Assembly (NCBI GenBank): GCA_035772735.1
Contig: JASDFA010000007.1
Location: 74,672,501-74,736,500, forward strand
Source: Datura wrightii
Taxonomy: Eukaryota > Streptophyta > Magnoliopsida > Solanales > Solanaceae
Length of the DNA stretch: 64,000 nucleotides
Direction: 5' to 3'
Part shown: one piece after another, positions 24,064 through 34,823 of the stretch
Numbering within the stretch: position 1 is the stretch's first letter
How the letters are laid out: each line of letters opens with the position of its first letter
Position numbers and translations under genes: made by a program
The notes under the pieces: generated by a model
What the model was told of the DNA's origin: nothing
The model's input: the letters and a program-made list of their open reading frames with translations, nothing else
The model's database searches: none

Positions 24064-24990
24064 CTAGAAGCTCTTCTCACAAGCCTCCGACCATTGGAAC
24101 TTCACCTTTTTCTGAGTCAATCTAGTCAATGGGTCTGCAATGGATGAGAAACCTTCTACGAACCTCTGATAGTAACCTGCTAAGCCCAAAAAGCTCCTGA
24201 TCTCCGAATGGTTTGCCGGTCTAGGCCAGTTCTTCACTGCCTCTATTTTCTGGGAGTCCGCCCTTATACCTTCTCTTAACACTACATGTCCCAAGAATAC
24301 AACTGAATTCAACCAGAACTCACATTTGCAGAACTTGGCATATAGCTGGTTATCCTTGAGGGTCTGGAGTGCTACCCTCAGGTGTGCGGCATGCTCCTTC
24401 TCTCTCTTGGAGTATATCAATATGTCGTCAATGAACACGATCATGAACATGTCTAGATATGCCTTGAATACCCTGTTCATCAGGTCCATAAAAGCTGCAG
24501 GGGAATTGGTTAGTCTAAAAGACATGACAACAAATTCATAATGGCCATATCGGGTCCTAAAAGCAGTCTTCGGGATATAGCTCTCCTGAACCCTGAGCTG
24601 GTGATACCCGGACCTGAGGTCTATCTTGGAGAAGTACTTGGCACCTTGAAGCTGATCAAATAGGTCATCAATCCTAGGTAAAGGGTATCTATTCTTGACG
24701 GTGACATTGTTCAACTTCTTATAGTCAATAAACATTCGAAGGGATCCATCTTTCTTCCGGATGAACAACACTGGGGCACCCCATGCAGACTTACTCAGTC
24801 TAATGAAACCCTTATCTAGCAAATCCTTCAACTGCTCCTTTAACTCTTTTAGCTCAGCTGGGGTCATGGAGTAAGGAGGAATCAATATGGGCTGCGTGAC
24901 GGGTAAAAGGTCAATCTCAAAATCAATCTCCCTCTCGGGAAGAGCACTTGGTAGGTCATCTGGAATACCTCGGGATAGTCACATACCACG
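24064..24990 (-). pseudogene. Reverse transcriptase of element B
   Basis: Open from 24885 to 24064 (273 codons). The motifs are IRKKDGSLRMFIDYKKLN, PLPRIDDLFDQLQGAKYFSK, IDLRSGYHQLRV, the catalytic VFIDDILIYSK and FLGLAGYYQRFVEGFS. The upstream extension to about 24990 carries the FPDDLP-type link from the protease. It synthesises element cDNA in the particle. The frame looks nearly intact; substitutions such as PAELKELKEQL followed by IRLSKSAWGAP fall within family variation except single changes. Confidence 0.92.
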
Positions 24991-24998
24991 GGAACTGA

Positions 24999-25460
24999 CT
25001 AAATGGTCGGGGTCTCGGACATGGCATCCTTAACCCTAACCAAATAGTAAATACAACCCTTAGAAATCATTTTCTTAGCCTTGAGACAGGAGAGAAAGCG
25101 GCCTATCAATACCGCTAAACTACCCCTCCATTGTAAAATTGATTCACGTGGAAACCGAAACTCCACCGCTCGGGTTCTACAATTAACAAAAGCATAACAT
25201 GCGAACAACAAATCCATGTCCAAAATAATATCAAAATCAGTCATAGTCAATTCTACTAAGTCTGTGGAGGTAACCTTATGCAATACTGTAATGGGGCAAC
25301 CTCTATATACCCGTCTCGCTACGACTGAATCCCCAATCGGAATAGACTCAAAAAATGGTTTTGACAAAATTTTAGGATTGACTCCAAAGTTACTAGTAAT
25401 GTAAGGTGTCACAAAAGACAGTGTAGCTCCTGGTCAAACAAAGCATAAGCATCAATATGA
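24999..25460 (-). pseudogene. Protease of element B, frameshifted at the active site
   Basis: The region 24999-25412 reads TPYITSNFGVNPKIL, VVARRVYRGCPITVL and DLVELTMTDFDIILDMDLL, then CRTRAVEFRFP, as in Tekay proteases. Just upstream, at about 25413-25440, the catalytic segment after LFD is out of frame by one base, so the D-x-G-A motif is broken. This single change alone would abolish Gag-Pol maturation. Confidence 0.85.
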
Positions 25461-25543
25461 AAGACTCTCAACATACTCGTGACCACATCGAGAGAAGTCT
25501 CCTACTCCTGTCAAGAGCAAAGTACATAAAACCGGTTCTGGCG

Positions 25544-26712
25544 CTAGCCGCCAAAAGTTGAAGTACCCTGTTGAGTAGGACGTGCCACTGGAGGTGCTAA
25601 ACTAGCTACTGGAGTGCGGGCTCCACCACCCCATGACCTGGCTGTGAGGCAATTCCTGAGCCTGTGTCTGGGTTTGCCACACCCAAAACAAGCATTTGAG
25701 CCTACCAAACGCCTCCCTGGGTGGTTCTTGCCACAACTAGCACAAGATGGGAATGTGCGCTTCATGCGCATGCTAATCTGACCCCTTGAACCTGAGATCC
25801 TACTCCTTTGATCGTCCCGAGGCCTGGATAGGGTACTGGCTGAAGATGGTGCTGGTGTAATAGACCTGTGTTGGGACTACTAGTGAGGCCCACCTCCTGG
25901 CCTCGGCTGGGAGGATTTGTAGCTATCAGTTCTGGCCCTTTTGGCCTCTCTTTGCCTCATATGAGCTTCCTCCATCTGCTGGGCATAAAGGACTATCCGT
26001 AGATAGTCCATATCCTGATGAAGCATGGCTGTTCTGTAGTCCTTGTCCAGATATTCGGCTACTCCCTGCACGAATCTGTTCACCCACGTCCTCTGGTCCA
26101 TAACTAACTCCGGGGCATACTTTGATAGGCGAATGAACTAAAGTGAATATTCTAACATTGTCATCTTACCCTGTTTGAGGTTAACAAACTACGCTTCTTT
26201 TAGTTCCTCATCTCCCGAGGGAAGAACCTGTCGAGAAAGGCTATGTGGAACTCATCCCAGCTAATAGGACCCGCTCCCACTACCTTGCTGTCCTTCCATT
26301 GCTTGTACAAAATATAAGTGACCTCCTTTTTCTAATAAGAGGCCAAATCAACACACTCCTCATTTGTCACTCCCATGACCTAAGTGACCTTCAAGATTCC
26401 TTTAATGAAGTCATGTGGATCTTCGTCCACCTTTGATCCCGTGAACTCGAGAGGGTTCATCCTAAAAAAGTATCTAATCCGATACGTCGCTGTGTTACCA
26501 TTCTGCAGGACATACGCAATGGCCTGTTGGTTGACCTGAGTGGTCAAAGCCCGCGCCAACATCCGAATAGCCACCCGAAAATCAGCGTGGGCAGCTGGCT
26601 CTAGTGCCTGGGGCTCCTGAACAGGTGGGGCTTGCTCATGCCCATGATCATTGCCACCTCCGTGGCCTTCATCATTTCTGTTCCTCCTTCCGTTCATTCT
26701 TCTGGGGGCCAT
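25544..26712 (-). pseudogene. gag of element B, decayed
   Basis: The start ATG at 26712 gives MAPRRMNGRRNRNDEGHGGG. NPLEFTGSKVDEDPHDFI near 26400-26450 is the capsid entry motif; a TAG at about 26380 and several later stops follow. WVNRFVQGVAEYLDKDYRTA and EAKRARTDSYKSSQ are read at 25920-26100. Two cysteine motifs lie at the end: CASCGKNHPGRRL and the CX2CX4HX4C knuckle CFGCGKPRHRLRNC (about 25650-25690). Homologous to A's gag at 9322-10398. Confidence 0.87.
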
Positions 26713-26907
26713 AAGTTTGCAATCACGAATAGCACAGATTAGAAGGGCGGAGAGACTTTTCATTGCATGACTTAGATCATGAAAGAAGGGAATATTTCCT
26801 AAAATGTTTAGTATCCTTTTCATCATAAGTGTGACGTGCTTCAAACCCATGAAAAATACTCTACCTAACGCTGCTTTTAGACTCCCTAGGACACATCTGA
26901 ACCTATT

Positions 26908-26919
26908 GCTCTGATACCA
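26908..26919 (-). other. Primer binding site of element B (initiator tRNA-Met)
   Basis: The complement reads TGGTATCAGAGC, an exact 12-base match to the chromovirus site for initiator tRNA-Met, four bases inside the 5' LTR end. Confidence 0.9.
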
Positions 26920-26923
26920 AGTT

Positions 26924-29028
26924 TGTCACGATCTGAGATTACACCCGAATTGTAGACACGGGATGAGGTGCCCCGAGGGACCCCAAGTCAACCCATGGCA
27001 TGAGATAACTAAACCATTCACATCAGGCGGAAGACTTAGCTTAATATTCATGAATTAAAATGAAAATGAGACATGAAACATAAGAAACAATGATACATGA
27101 TCCAAGTGTAGATAGCTGAATACTACAATTAGATCTGAAAGCCTCTATCATAATAGAAGGGTTGAAGGGACAAGACCCCAACTTACCCCAACATTGTGAA
27201 AGATGAAAGAGAAAATCCAAACATGAAGCCCTCGAACCATGAGGACTCACAACTAAGAACTGAGAGCAGATCTGAGAGCAAGCTAGAAGCGATACTGAAC
27301 CGGTGAACCGGAGCCTGTATCATAAAATGATACAACATAGAAAATATGTGGGTCAGTACTTGGAATGTATTGAGTATGTGAGGTATGCAAGATGATACTT
27401 AAAACATAAAAGTTATAGGAGTGGGGACATCATGATCATAAGAACTGAAATCATAAGTATATTGTAAGGCTCAAGATTTCCAAAATATTCATAAACCTGT
27501 CATAGTCATAACATGAGAGAAAAACATTTCATAAAACATAACTTGATCCAAAGAACATAATCAAACATGCATTAAAATAATGAGGAACGGTGGGAGATTT
27601 CTATAACCGACATACCCCATATGAGCATACATGGAGCCTGACCTGTAAGCCTAGTCGGGAGGCCGTTTATGCCTTGCCAAGGACATGAACCATGAAAGGC
27701 ATGATATCACTCGTGGAGGCCCCTAGGGCAAAAGGGATAGTCACTGAGGAGGTCCCGAACATAGCCTATAGTGGCACGTAGTTCTAAGATTCGAGGCGTA
27801 ACCTAGGCCCTAAACCTACTTGGTGTTAAGTACTACTCCCAAAACATGCAACGTGCTCATAGAAATTCATACATGACAGGCATGGCTAATTAAATCCTGA
27901 TAATCATAACATACTTGAGAATTTGTAATACTAGCCATGGAATTTGGCCTGTGGATCGGCCAAAATCATAGTTCATAAATCATAAGAGACGTGTGGGAAT
28001 TTTCCATAATTTCAATCATACTTGAAATGCTTGATTTATAGGAAACATGATCATAATAACATGAGTAATTGAAAACATGCTTAAAATTTAAAAGTTCATA
28101 TCATGCTTGAGAAATCACCATAACAATGAATTTCACTAAAACCCCTAATTTGGGCACCTGAGATTTTGGGGATTAAATCATCAATTATCGAATAAAATAA
28201 GTGAAAACAGCCCAATAATTCAGAACCCATGATTTTAGACATACTACAACATGCTCATATTGATTTTTGAGGAAACATACACTTGGGTTATGACCCATAG
28301 AGATTTGGTAGTTTTAAACATAAGATTAGGGAGAAATTAAGCATGGGTAGGGACTAAACCACCCATTCAAAACTCCACTTACCTGGAACTTCTTGATTCA
28401 TAGCTCCCTTGAAAAGCCCTAGATGGAAACTTGGAGAATTTGAAGAAAACTCGAATCCCTTTCCTCTTTCCTCTATACTCTTACATGCATCAAATGAGGT
28501 TTATAATGAATGATTTCCCCTTAAAAGACCCTGTCCCGACCTCAAAATGACATAGTTTAGGTCTTAGGAGTGTAGGAAATTATGAGAAGGCCCTTACTGA
28601 TTCGAAGGAATTAACTGTCAGGTGACCTGACGACTCGTCAGGACGGGCAACAACTCATCGTGTCACCTGTCAAGTACACTGCCCCCAACCTCAGGTAAAA
28701 TTCACTGGCTTCCTTACGACCCACCTCACGAGTCATTGGGACTAACCACGACTCGTGGGGTGCCATCCGTTAGGTACACTGCCAAACCTCCTATTAAACC
28801 CTTAACCTTACCCCACGGTGGACCTGACGACTCATGGTAGCTGACCACGAGTCGTTCCCACGCCCGTGGGGACCTCAACTCCTTAGCTCAATCCAACCAT
28901 CCCACGAGCCACTTGACGACTTGTGGGGTCTCCTCACGGGTCATCTAACGACTCATCCTGTGCTGCTACAACATTTCCCAGCCCCATTTGACTCCCAGGT
29001 CTGATCCTTGGGTTCCCGGGGTATAACA
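26924..29028 (-). repeat. 5' LTR of element B
   Basis: 2105 bp, sense TGTTATACCCCGGGAACCC to CAGATCGTGACA. The right-hand edge abuts the TSD TTACC at 29029-29033. The pairing 3' LTR is 15333-17122 plus 21484-21826. Confidence 0.92.
28600..28965 (-). promoter_or_regulatory. U3 cluster of ACGASTCGT palindromes (B LTR)
   Basis: The best copy is the perfect 13-bp odd palindrome CCACGACTCGTGG at 28746-28758. Others are ACGACTCGT near 28630, ACGAGTCATT near 28730, ACGAGTCGTT near 28850 and decayed copies ACGACTCAT and GACGACTTGTGG to 28950. The cluster is 70-430 bp from the LTR start. Confidence 0.7.
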
Positions 29029-29033
29029 TTACC

Positions 29034-29302
29034 CTCACCTCTTTCATTCCATTTCAACTTTCGTATGAGGTACTAGCTTCTTCCTTAGTACTCTACTCAG
29101 TTTCATATCCTTCAGATCATCTCATGTCTCAGCATGCATGTATGTTTAATGAATTTAGTTCTGTATATATATATCAGTTTGGAGTTAGTCACTCCATCAG
29201 TATTCAGTCTAGATCATTCAGTACTGGGATTACAGCTCTTTTCCTATCTTTTTAGCTTTACTAATCTCCATTCGAGGATGAATATTTTCAAGGGGGAGAT
29301 AA
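29034..29302 (+). other. 3' non-coding end and polypurine tract of element A
   Basis: After element B the A sequence resumes without coding. The block ATTCGAGGATGAAT (29270-29283) precedes the polypurine tract AGGGGGAGATAA at 29291-29302, which abuts the 3' LTR. Confidence 0.8.
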
Positions 29303-29382
29303 TATAACACCTCAAAAGTCCCTAAGACTAGATCCTAGACATGAAATAGAAACCAGCAGAAAAATCTGCAATTTCCCTTAGA

Positions 29383-29720
29383 ACGAATCGTCATACGAGT
29401 CGTGGTACGACTTGACGACTCGTGGTTATGAGTTGTGGTTTCCCACTAGAAATAAGGTCCTAATTTAATGAGTTATGGGATGACTCATGGGACCAGGTAA
29501 CCAGTCGTAGTGATGAATTGTGGGGTGAAGTTTAAAAAGTATGCAATATGATTTTAGTGACCACGAGGGGGTGTATCGATTCGTGATGTCTGGTAACGGG
29601 TCGTGGTATGGAGTCACTGGATGAACATTAAATAGGTGAAAATTTGGTCCAGCATGTCATGACTGGTCACCACAAATTCTTGGTGACAAACAATGACTCG
29701 TGGTGTGGTCCATGGTGACT
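29383..29720 (+). promoter_or_regulatory. U3 cluster of ACGASTCGT palindromes (A LTR)
   Basis: ACGAATCGT at 29383-29391, ACGAGTCGT at 29395-29403 and ACGACTCGT at 29415-29423 lie within 41 bp; more decayed copies (ATGAGTTGTGG, ATGACTCATGG, ATGACTCGTGG) continue to about 29705. The TATA-like site at 29857-29864 lies downstream. Confidence 0.7.
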
Positions 29721-29856
29721 GGATGGGTTGATTTTCAATGAGAGTTTCCAGGGGTATTTTCATAACTTCCTATGTTTTTAACTCGTAAACCAGGTCATTT
29801 TGGATTTCCTAGGGGGGTAATTAAGGGTTAAGCTTATCCTAAACTCCTATTCTATT

Positions 29857-29864
29857 CTATAAAC
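29857..29864 (+). promoter_or_regulatory. TATA-like box in the A LTR
   Basis: CTATAAAC about 555 bp into the LTR, downstream of the palindrome cluster. A plausible U3 promoter, not otherwise supported. Confidence 0.4.
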
Positions 29865-31394
29865 ACCATAGATTGAAGATCAAACTCTCAAGGATTCTAA
29901 AGGAAGCTAGGGTTCATCTTCTCCAATTCACTTGCGTCTCAAGTCTAGTAAAGAATTCATCAAGCCCAGGTATATGGGGTCATGAATGGGGGATTTCTTC
30001 CACCCTTATGCCCAATCTCAAGTCTAACTTAATGAGTTTAATTCATCCATGTCTACAATTATTATTTTCATAAATATCTAAGGTTAGACCCTTTTATGCA
30101 AAAATTCTATGATCTCTTATTAAATTGATTCTATCATGATTCTACTTATGTTTTATGATTATGATTACATGATTTCTATGAAAAACTCTCATGGATCTCT
30201 ATTTTCAAGTTAGCATGATTTACTCAAGTATATATGAATCATGAATATCAAGCTTATGTATCATGGCTGAATCTTAAGCATTATTTTCATGGCTAGTTCA
30301 CGTATGTTAAGTAATTTATAAATATACATGTTATTTTAAACTAGTCCATGTAAAACCTATCATGTTTCAAGTATGATTATTAGAACTATGTATATTTTGG
30401 GAGTATTATTTAACACCGAGTGGGCCGGGGTTCAGCTCAACCAAGTCTCACAACTACGTTTCGCCGTAGGATAAGGGGTCCTCGCCATTAAAGAGTCTCT
30501 CCCTTTCCCCTAGCTAAGGGGTCTTTGCCAGTTGAGAGTGTCTCCCTTACGCTACTGGGCTCAAGAGTGATATCATGTTTTCGTGGTTCTTATCTTTGGC
30601 AAGGTATGGATACCCTTCCAACTAGGGGTACAAGATGGGTTTCATGATGTTCACTTAGAGTATATTGGTTATGAGAATCTCCCACCATTCCACATGTTTC
30701 ATGTTTCTTGATGTCTATGATTTATGATACCATGAATTATAGTATTTTGACCCATTGATCACTTTATGAGTTTTACTTATGATTTCAAACATGATAAGCT
30801 TTATGAGTTTTCTATCAAAACCTTGGGTCATTGTACTTCATATTATAATGGAAAACTCATATTTTATGACTATCTCACTGTCGTGATTTATAGCATGTTG
30901 TCCTTACTCCCATGTTTTTACTTATCCTCCATACTCAGTATATTCAACGTACTAACCACATATATTTTGTGCTATATCATCTCATGATATAGGTTGGTAT
31001 GTTCTGTCTTAGCTCTGCTACTAGATTCACTTTCTTACTAGATTCAGCTCATTCGTAGTAAGTCCTCATCATTCGAGGACGTTGTTTTTAGCTTATGTTT
31101 AGTTTTAGTCATTTCAGTTATAGACTTAGTAGAGCAAGTTGGGGGCTTGTCTCTTCAGCTCATCTTTTGTTAGAGGCTTTTTAGATTATGATGTATAGAT
31201 ATCTAGCAGCTTGACTTGTTTTCCCAGTTTATAAATTTTATGATATTATAGAGTTTCACTTATGCTATATATTATGAATGTTTCTGCTTGGTGTATGTTT
31301 ATGCTTATATTATGCATGTATCATGGGTTATCTTGGAGCCATTCGTGGTTTTAAATCCTGTGTTGTGTCCAGGGTTTATGCTTGGGTCGTGACA

Positions 31395-31874
31395 AGACGA
31401 GGGAGAGAAAAGGAGTGGAATGATAATGGCGGCATTTCTATAATGTTGAACTCCGAAGTAGTAGAAATTCATTGGATTTCAATTAGATAGTTGTGGTGCT
31501 ACTGGTAGCAGTAGTGAGAGAAAGAGAGGGAGCCCAAGGAGAAGGGTGGTAGTGTTCATCGGTGCTCCAATCGCAGATGGTGGCTTCTACAATGCTTGTT
31601 TGAAATTATGTGTTATTACATGGATATGTTATTGTTATATTAAAATATGGAAAAAAGTGATGTGCTAAATTTGGAAAAAACAAAAAAAAGCAAAAATGTA
31701 GAGATAAAATAAATTGAAAGAATGTGCATATAGTGTGTAACTGTTCTAGTGTAATGAGAATAAGAAATGTAGAGAGTGTAGATAAAAAGTGTTGAGAGAT
31801 AAATGAAGATGGTGTATGTAGGAGAAAAAAGGGCATAAGTTCTCTAGCCCTTCATAACCCTAATCATTAAAACA
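31395..31874 (+). other. Probable LINE 5' region, non-coding
   Basis: Contains GAGGGAGAGAAAAGGAGTGG, GGCGGC and AGTGAGAGAAAGAGAGGGAG, the kind of sequence seen in plant LINE 5' UTRs, then AT-rich bases before ORF1. Element A ends at 31394. The remainder shows nothing else. Confidence 0.45.
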
Positions 31875-32751
31875 TTGGTATCGATGATAGGAATGGACAA
31901 TTTGGTCGGTGGACAACCTCTTGAGGAGGCTGTTCAGTCGTCTATCTCCAATATCCTACCATCTACTACATTAAGTTTCGCAGATCATTTACTTCGAGTT
32001 GCTACAACACCCGTACAGGTTGTTCCTTCGAAGCCGGTGGTTATGTTCAGTAGAGAACCACAAGTAACATGGAAATTGTTTGAAGTAAAACAACTAATTA
32101 TAAAGGAGGCTTTGCAATATGCTATACTTAGGAAATTTTCTTATGGAAAAACCGATGTTCACAAATTGCATAAATTCATCCCAAGTCAACTTAAGATTAA
32201 AGGTCCTTGTAATATCGGCCTCATTGAAAATAGGCATATGTCAATTAGATTATCTTTTCTTGAGGATTTTGTTATCATGATGTCTGCAACAGCATACTAT
32301 CTAAAAATACATGGAGTTTATTGGCAGGTGCGACCAATAAAGTGGGATCCTTGGTTTTTGCCGGAAGAGGAATCATCTATAACTATTGCATTGATTAGCT
32401 TTTCGGACTTACCACCAATTCTTTCTCTAAAGAAGCAGTTTTTTTTGCCTCAGCAGTAGGAAAGCCGTTAACAGTGAACCTGGCCACAAAATAAAAACTA
32501 GACCAAGTTGTGCAAGAGTGAAAGTGGAGGTAGTCCGATTAGCTAAACATCCTAAAAGAATTAAAATAATTGTGGAAGATGAAGCAATGGGGGAAATAAA
32601 ATCAAAGTGGGTCAAGATACAATATGACTGCATGACCAAATATTGCAACAGTGTAAATTACAAGGCCATGGCGAACAAGAATGTAGATTTCTTCACTCGG
32701 AACTTAATAAACAATACACGACATGATTGCATGAAGAATCAACAAATATGA
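31875..32751 (+). pseudogene. LINE ORF1 with DUF4283-type RNA-binding domain, broken
   Basis: An open frame of 194 codons (31875-32459) contains VTWKLFEVKQLIIKEALQYA, LKIKGPCNIGLIENRHMSIR and WYWQVRPIKWDPWF-like text, the DUF4283 pattern of plant LINE ORF1 proteins. After TAG the next frame (32518-32751) has KVEVVRLAKHPKRIKI and IQYDCMTKYCNSVNY, where the family has a CCHC knuckle; here the Cys pattern is degraded. ORF1 proteins coat LINE RNA. Without ORF2 alongside it might be taken for a host gene; the context makes the LINE origin clear. Confidence 0.82.
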
Positions 32752-33599
32752 AGGGTACCGATACTGCTTCTAACCAAATCAATACCTTAACTAGTGGCAA
32801 GGCGGTGGGAAATATGCAAAAAGGGCAGGAATGGATGGAAAAAAGAGCAAGGCCATAAAGGATAAGAAGAGAAGAGAGACGGGAACAAATATAGGGAACC
32901 AGGTGAACACAGTGACTACTAATAAGACCTTTGAGGCTTTAAGCGAATGTGAGCTAAATACAATAGGTGATAAAGAAATAGCAGGGGATAACAAAAATTA
33001 CCCAATAATAATAGAGAAAACAAAGAATATGACAGCAAGGAAGAAGTACTAAGTACTGAGGAATGGGTGCAAGGAAACTTCAAGAACAATAGTCCTAGTA
33101 AACAGGCTGAACACAAGGCAAATCAAAAGAAAGGGTAAAAATTGTAAAAAAAATTGCAAACAATAGATACCACCAAGAACATAACTCTAGAAATACCAGT
33201 CATACATCAAAAAAGGAAGGAGAATATCACTCAAAGACTGCCAAGGATGGAGTTAGTACTATTGTTGGGAATGATGACAATTGAGATAAGGTAAACAATG
33301 AAGAAGAAAACTTATATAAAAATGGAACAAATACAGATAGAGAAAAAAAAAGATGACGGAGATGGCATGAAAAATACGTTGGATAAAACAATAAGTAGAG
33401 AGAACACAGAAAAGTTGGCAGATAAACTGCCACATATCAATCCATAATTAGAAAGCACAAACGAGTAGGGAGACAACATAGGTGAAGCAGAATAGTATCC
33501 AATTGAAAGCTAATGGACATGTTCCCAAGGATGAATGTGAAACATTTATAAAAAGGAATCATATAACTCACCAATGGTATTAGAAATAGAGCAGGATGT
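32752..33599 (+). other. LINE ORF1 tail / junction with ORF2, AP endonuclease absent
   Basis: Lys/Asn-rich, A-rich sequence of the ORF1 tail (for example DKKRRETGTNIGNQVNT, about 32865-32915) extends to about 33450. The next recognisable piece already belongs to ORF2 after the endonuclease. No stretch of the endonuclease with its DNW or SDH motifs is seen. Confidence 0.5.
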
Positions 33600-34823
33600 T
33601 GAATGTATTGTTAGGCTATTTAAGTTTTTAAACTTTTTGATAAAACATCATACATTCGTAGAATTGATAAAACAACATTGGGTGGTTGATTTTAGTGGTA
33701 ATTAATTTATGATATTTCATCATAAGTTGAAAAAGTTTAGGCAGATCCTAAGAACCTGAAGTATTTCAAATATAATAATATCTTTAAGAAAATAGCCACA
33801 CTAGAAGAAATTATTCATGTTCGTGAAGATGAATTTGAGAGATATCCAACCACACAAAATAGGGAAAGACTACAGAGAGTGCAGGTTGATTTGAACAAAT
33901 ACCTAAAGATGGAAGAATAATACTGGAAACAAAAATTAGGAATGTAATGGTTTCAAGACAGAGAAAGAAACACAAATTTTTTTCACTCTCATGTAAATGA
34001 TAGAAGAAAAAGTCTAAGGATTGACATAATTCAAACTGCAATAGGAGAATGGGTGGATATCAATAAGAAAATGGCTGAAAAAGCCATTGAGTTTTTTTAG
34101 AAACAGCTCAAGGCTATGCTAGGGGGTGTGGTCGATGGCTTGGGAGTACCTATTAATGGAAGGGGGGCTCTAAGCGATCACGAGCGAAAGAAGACAACAG
34201 ATCAACTAATTTCTCTTTACTTAAATTTATTCCAAGAAAAATCACCACTGAACTGAATATAGAGCTTAAGACAGATCCCTAAGAGCAGGAAATAAAAGAG
34301 GTGGTGTTTGGTTTAAATGGTGAAAGTGCTTGTGGTCCGTATAGACATGTTGGGACATAGTAAAGTAGGACATAATTAACATCGTACGGGCTTTCTTGAG
34401 GGGGTATGAATTACCAAGGTTCATAATCCATAAAAACCTGGTTTTTTATCTAAAAAGAACCATATAACCTACTTTTTTGATGTTAGGCTAATTAATTTAA
34501 CTAATTTCAGAACCAGGATTATTTACAGAATGTTACATGAAAGACTTAGCAGAATTCTTCGTCAAATCATCTCAAAGAATCAAGCAGGCTTTGTAAAAGG
34601 AAAAAGTATTATTGAGAATGTGCTACTTACACAAGAGATAGTAAGGGACATAAGGTTGAGAGCAAAAACAACTAATATGGTTCTTAAGTTGGCTATGACT
34701 AAGGCATATTATAGATTATCATGCTCTTCCTCACAAAAGTGCTGAGATCTTTTGGATTTTCAAAAATTATTATTGATATGGTATATAGGATAGTGGCTAA
34801 AAATTGGTACTCAATTGTGATCA
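33600..34823 (+). pseudogene. LINE ORF2, linker and 5' half of reverse transcriptase
   Basis: The linker reads FKFLNFLIKHHTFVE, NRERLQRVQVDLNKYLKMEE, YWKQKLGM and RNTNFFHSHVNDRRKSLRI across 33620-34020. RT begins near 34290 (ESACGPYRH, family GPDG). LHERLSRILRQIISKNQAGF and VKGKSIIENVLLTQEIVRDI lie at 34530-34660, and VLKLAMTKAYYRLS at 34680-34720, where the catalytic first Asp of DMTKAYDR is changed (LAMTKAYYR). Frameshifts and stops occur throughout. It is cut at 34823 by solo LTR F. Confidence 0.85.

Larger units (their letters stand above)
15333..29028 (-). mobile_element. Element B: Tekay-type Ty3/Gypsy chromovirus, TSD TTACC
   Basis: The element is bounded by TTACC at 15328-15332 and 29029-29033. 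LTR termini in the sense direction are TGTTATACCCC...GTGACA. It has an intact initiator tRNA-Met primer site, a complete gag-pol order including a chromodomain, and a polypurine tract. Without solo LTR E it is about 9.3 kb, normal for the clade. Coding regions carry only a modest number of stops and frameshifts, fewer than A, so B is the younger insertion, as its nesting in A also requires. Confidence 0.92.
8299..31394 (+). mobile_element. Element A: Tekay-type Ty3/Gypsy chromovirus, heavily decayed and interrupted
   Basis: A full gag-pro-RT-RNaseH-IN-chromodomain order can be followed on the plus strand, with an initiator tRNA-Met primer site and LTRs of the same family at both ends. Three insertions break it: C in its 5' LTR, H between gag and protease, and B (with E inside) near the 3' end. 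Removing H and B leaves about 8 kb from 8299 to 31394. Its 5' LTR is only partly in the window. The five bases after the 3' LTR are AGACG; the matching left TSD is outside. Every coding domain has stops or frameshifts. Confidence 0.88.
29303..31394 (+). repeat. 3' LTR of element A
   Basis: 2092 bp from TATAACACCTCAAAAG (TG changed to TA; solo LTR G keeps TGTAATACCCC) to TGGGTCGTGACA. It contains the palindrome cluster (29383-29720), a TATA-like CTATAAAC at 29857-29864, and near its end a hairpin with arms GTCCTC and GAGGAC (about 31062-31081). The ORFs in it are chance frames. Confidence 0.88.

Noticed and set aside
31875..32459. 194-codon open frame that might be a host protein gene
   Set aside because: It has the DUF4283 pattern of plant LINE ORF1 proteins and is followed by LINE reverse transcriptase on the same strand.
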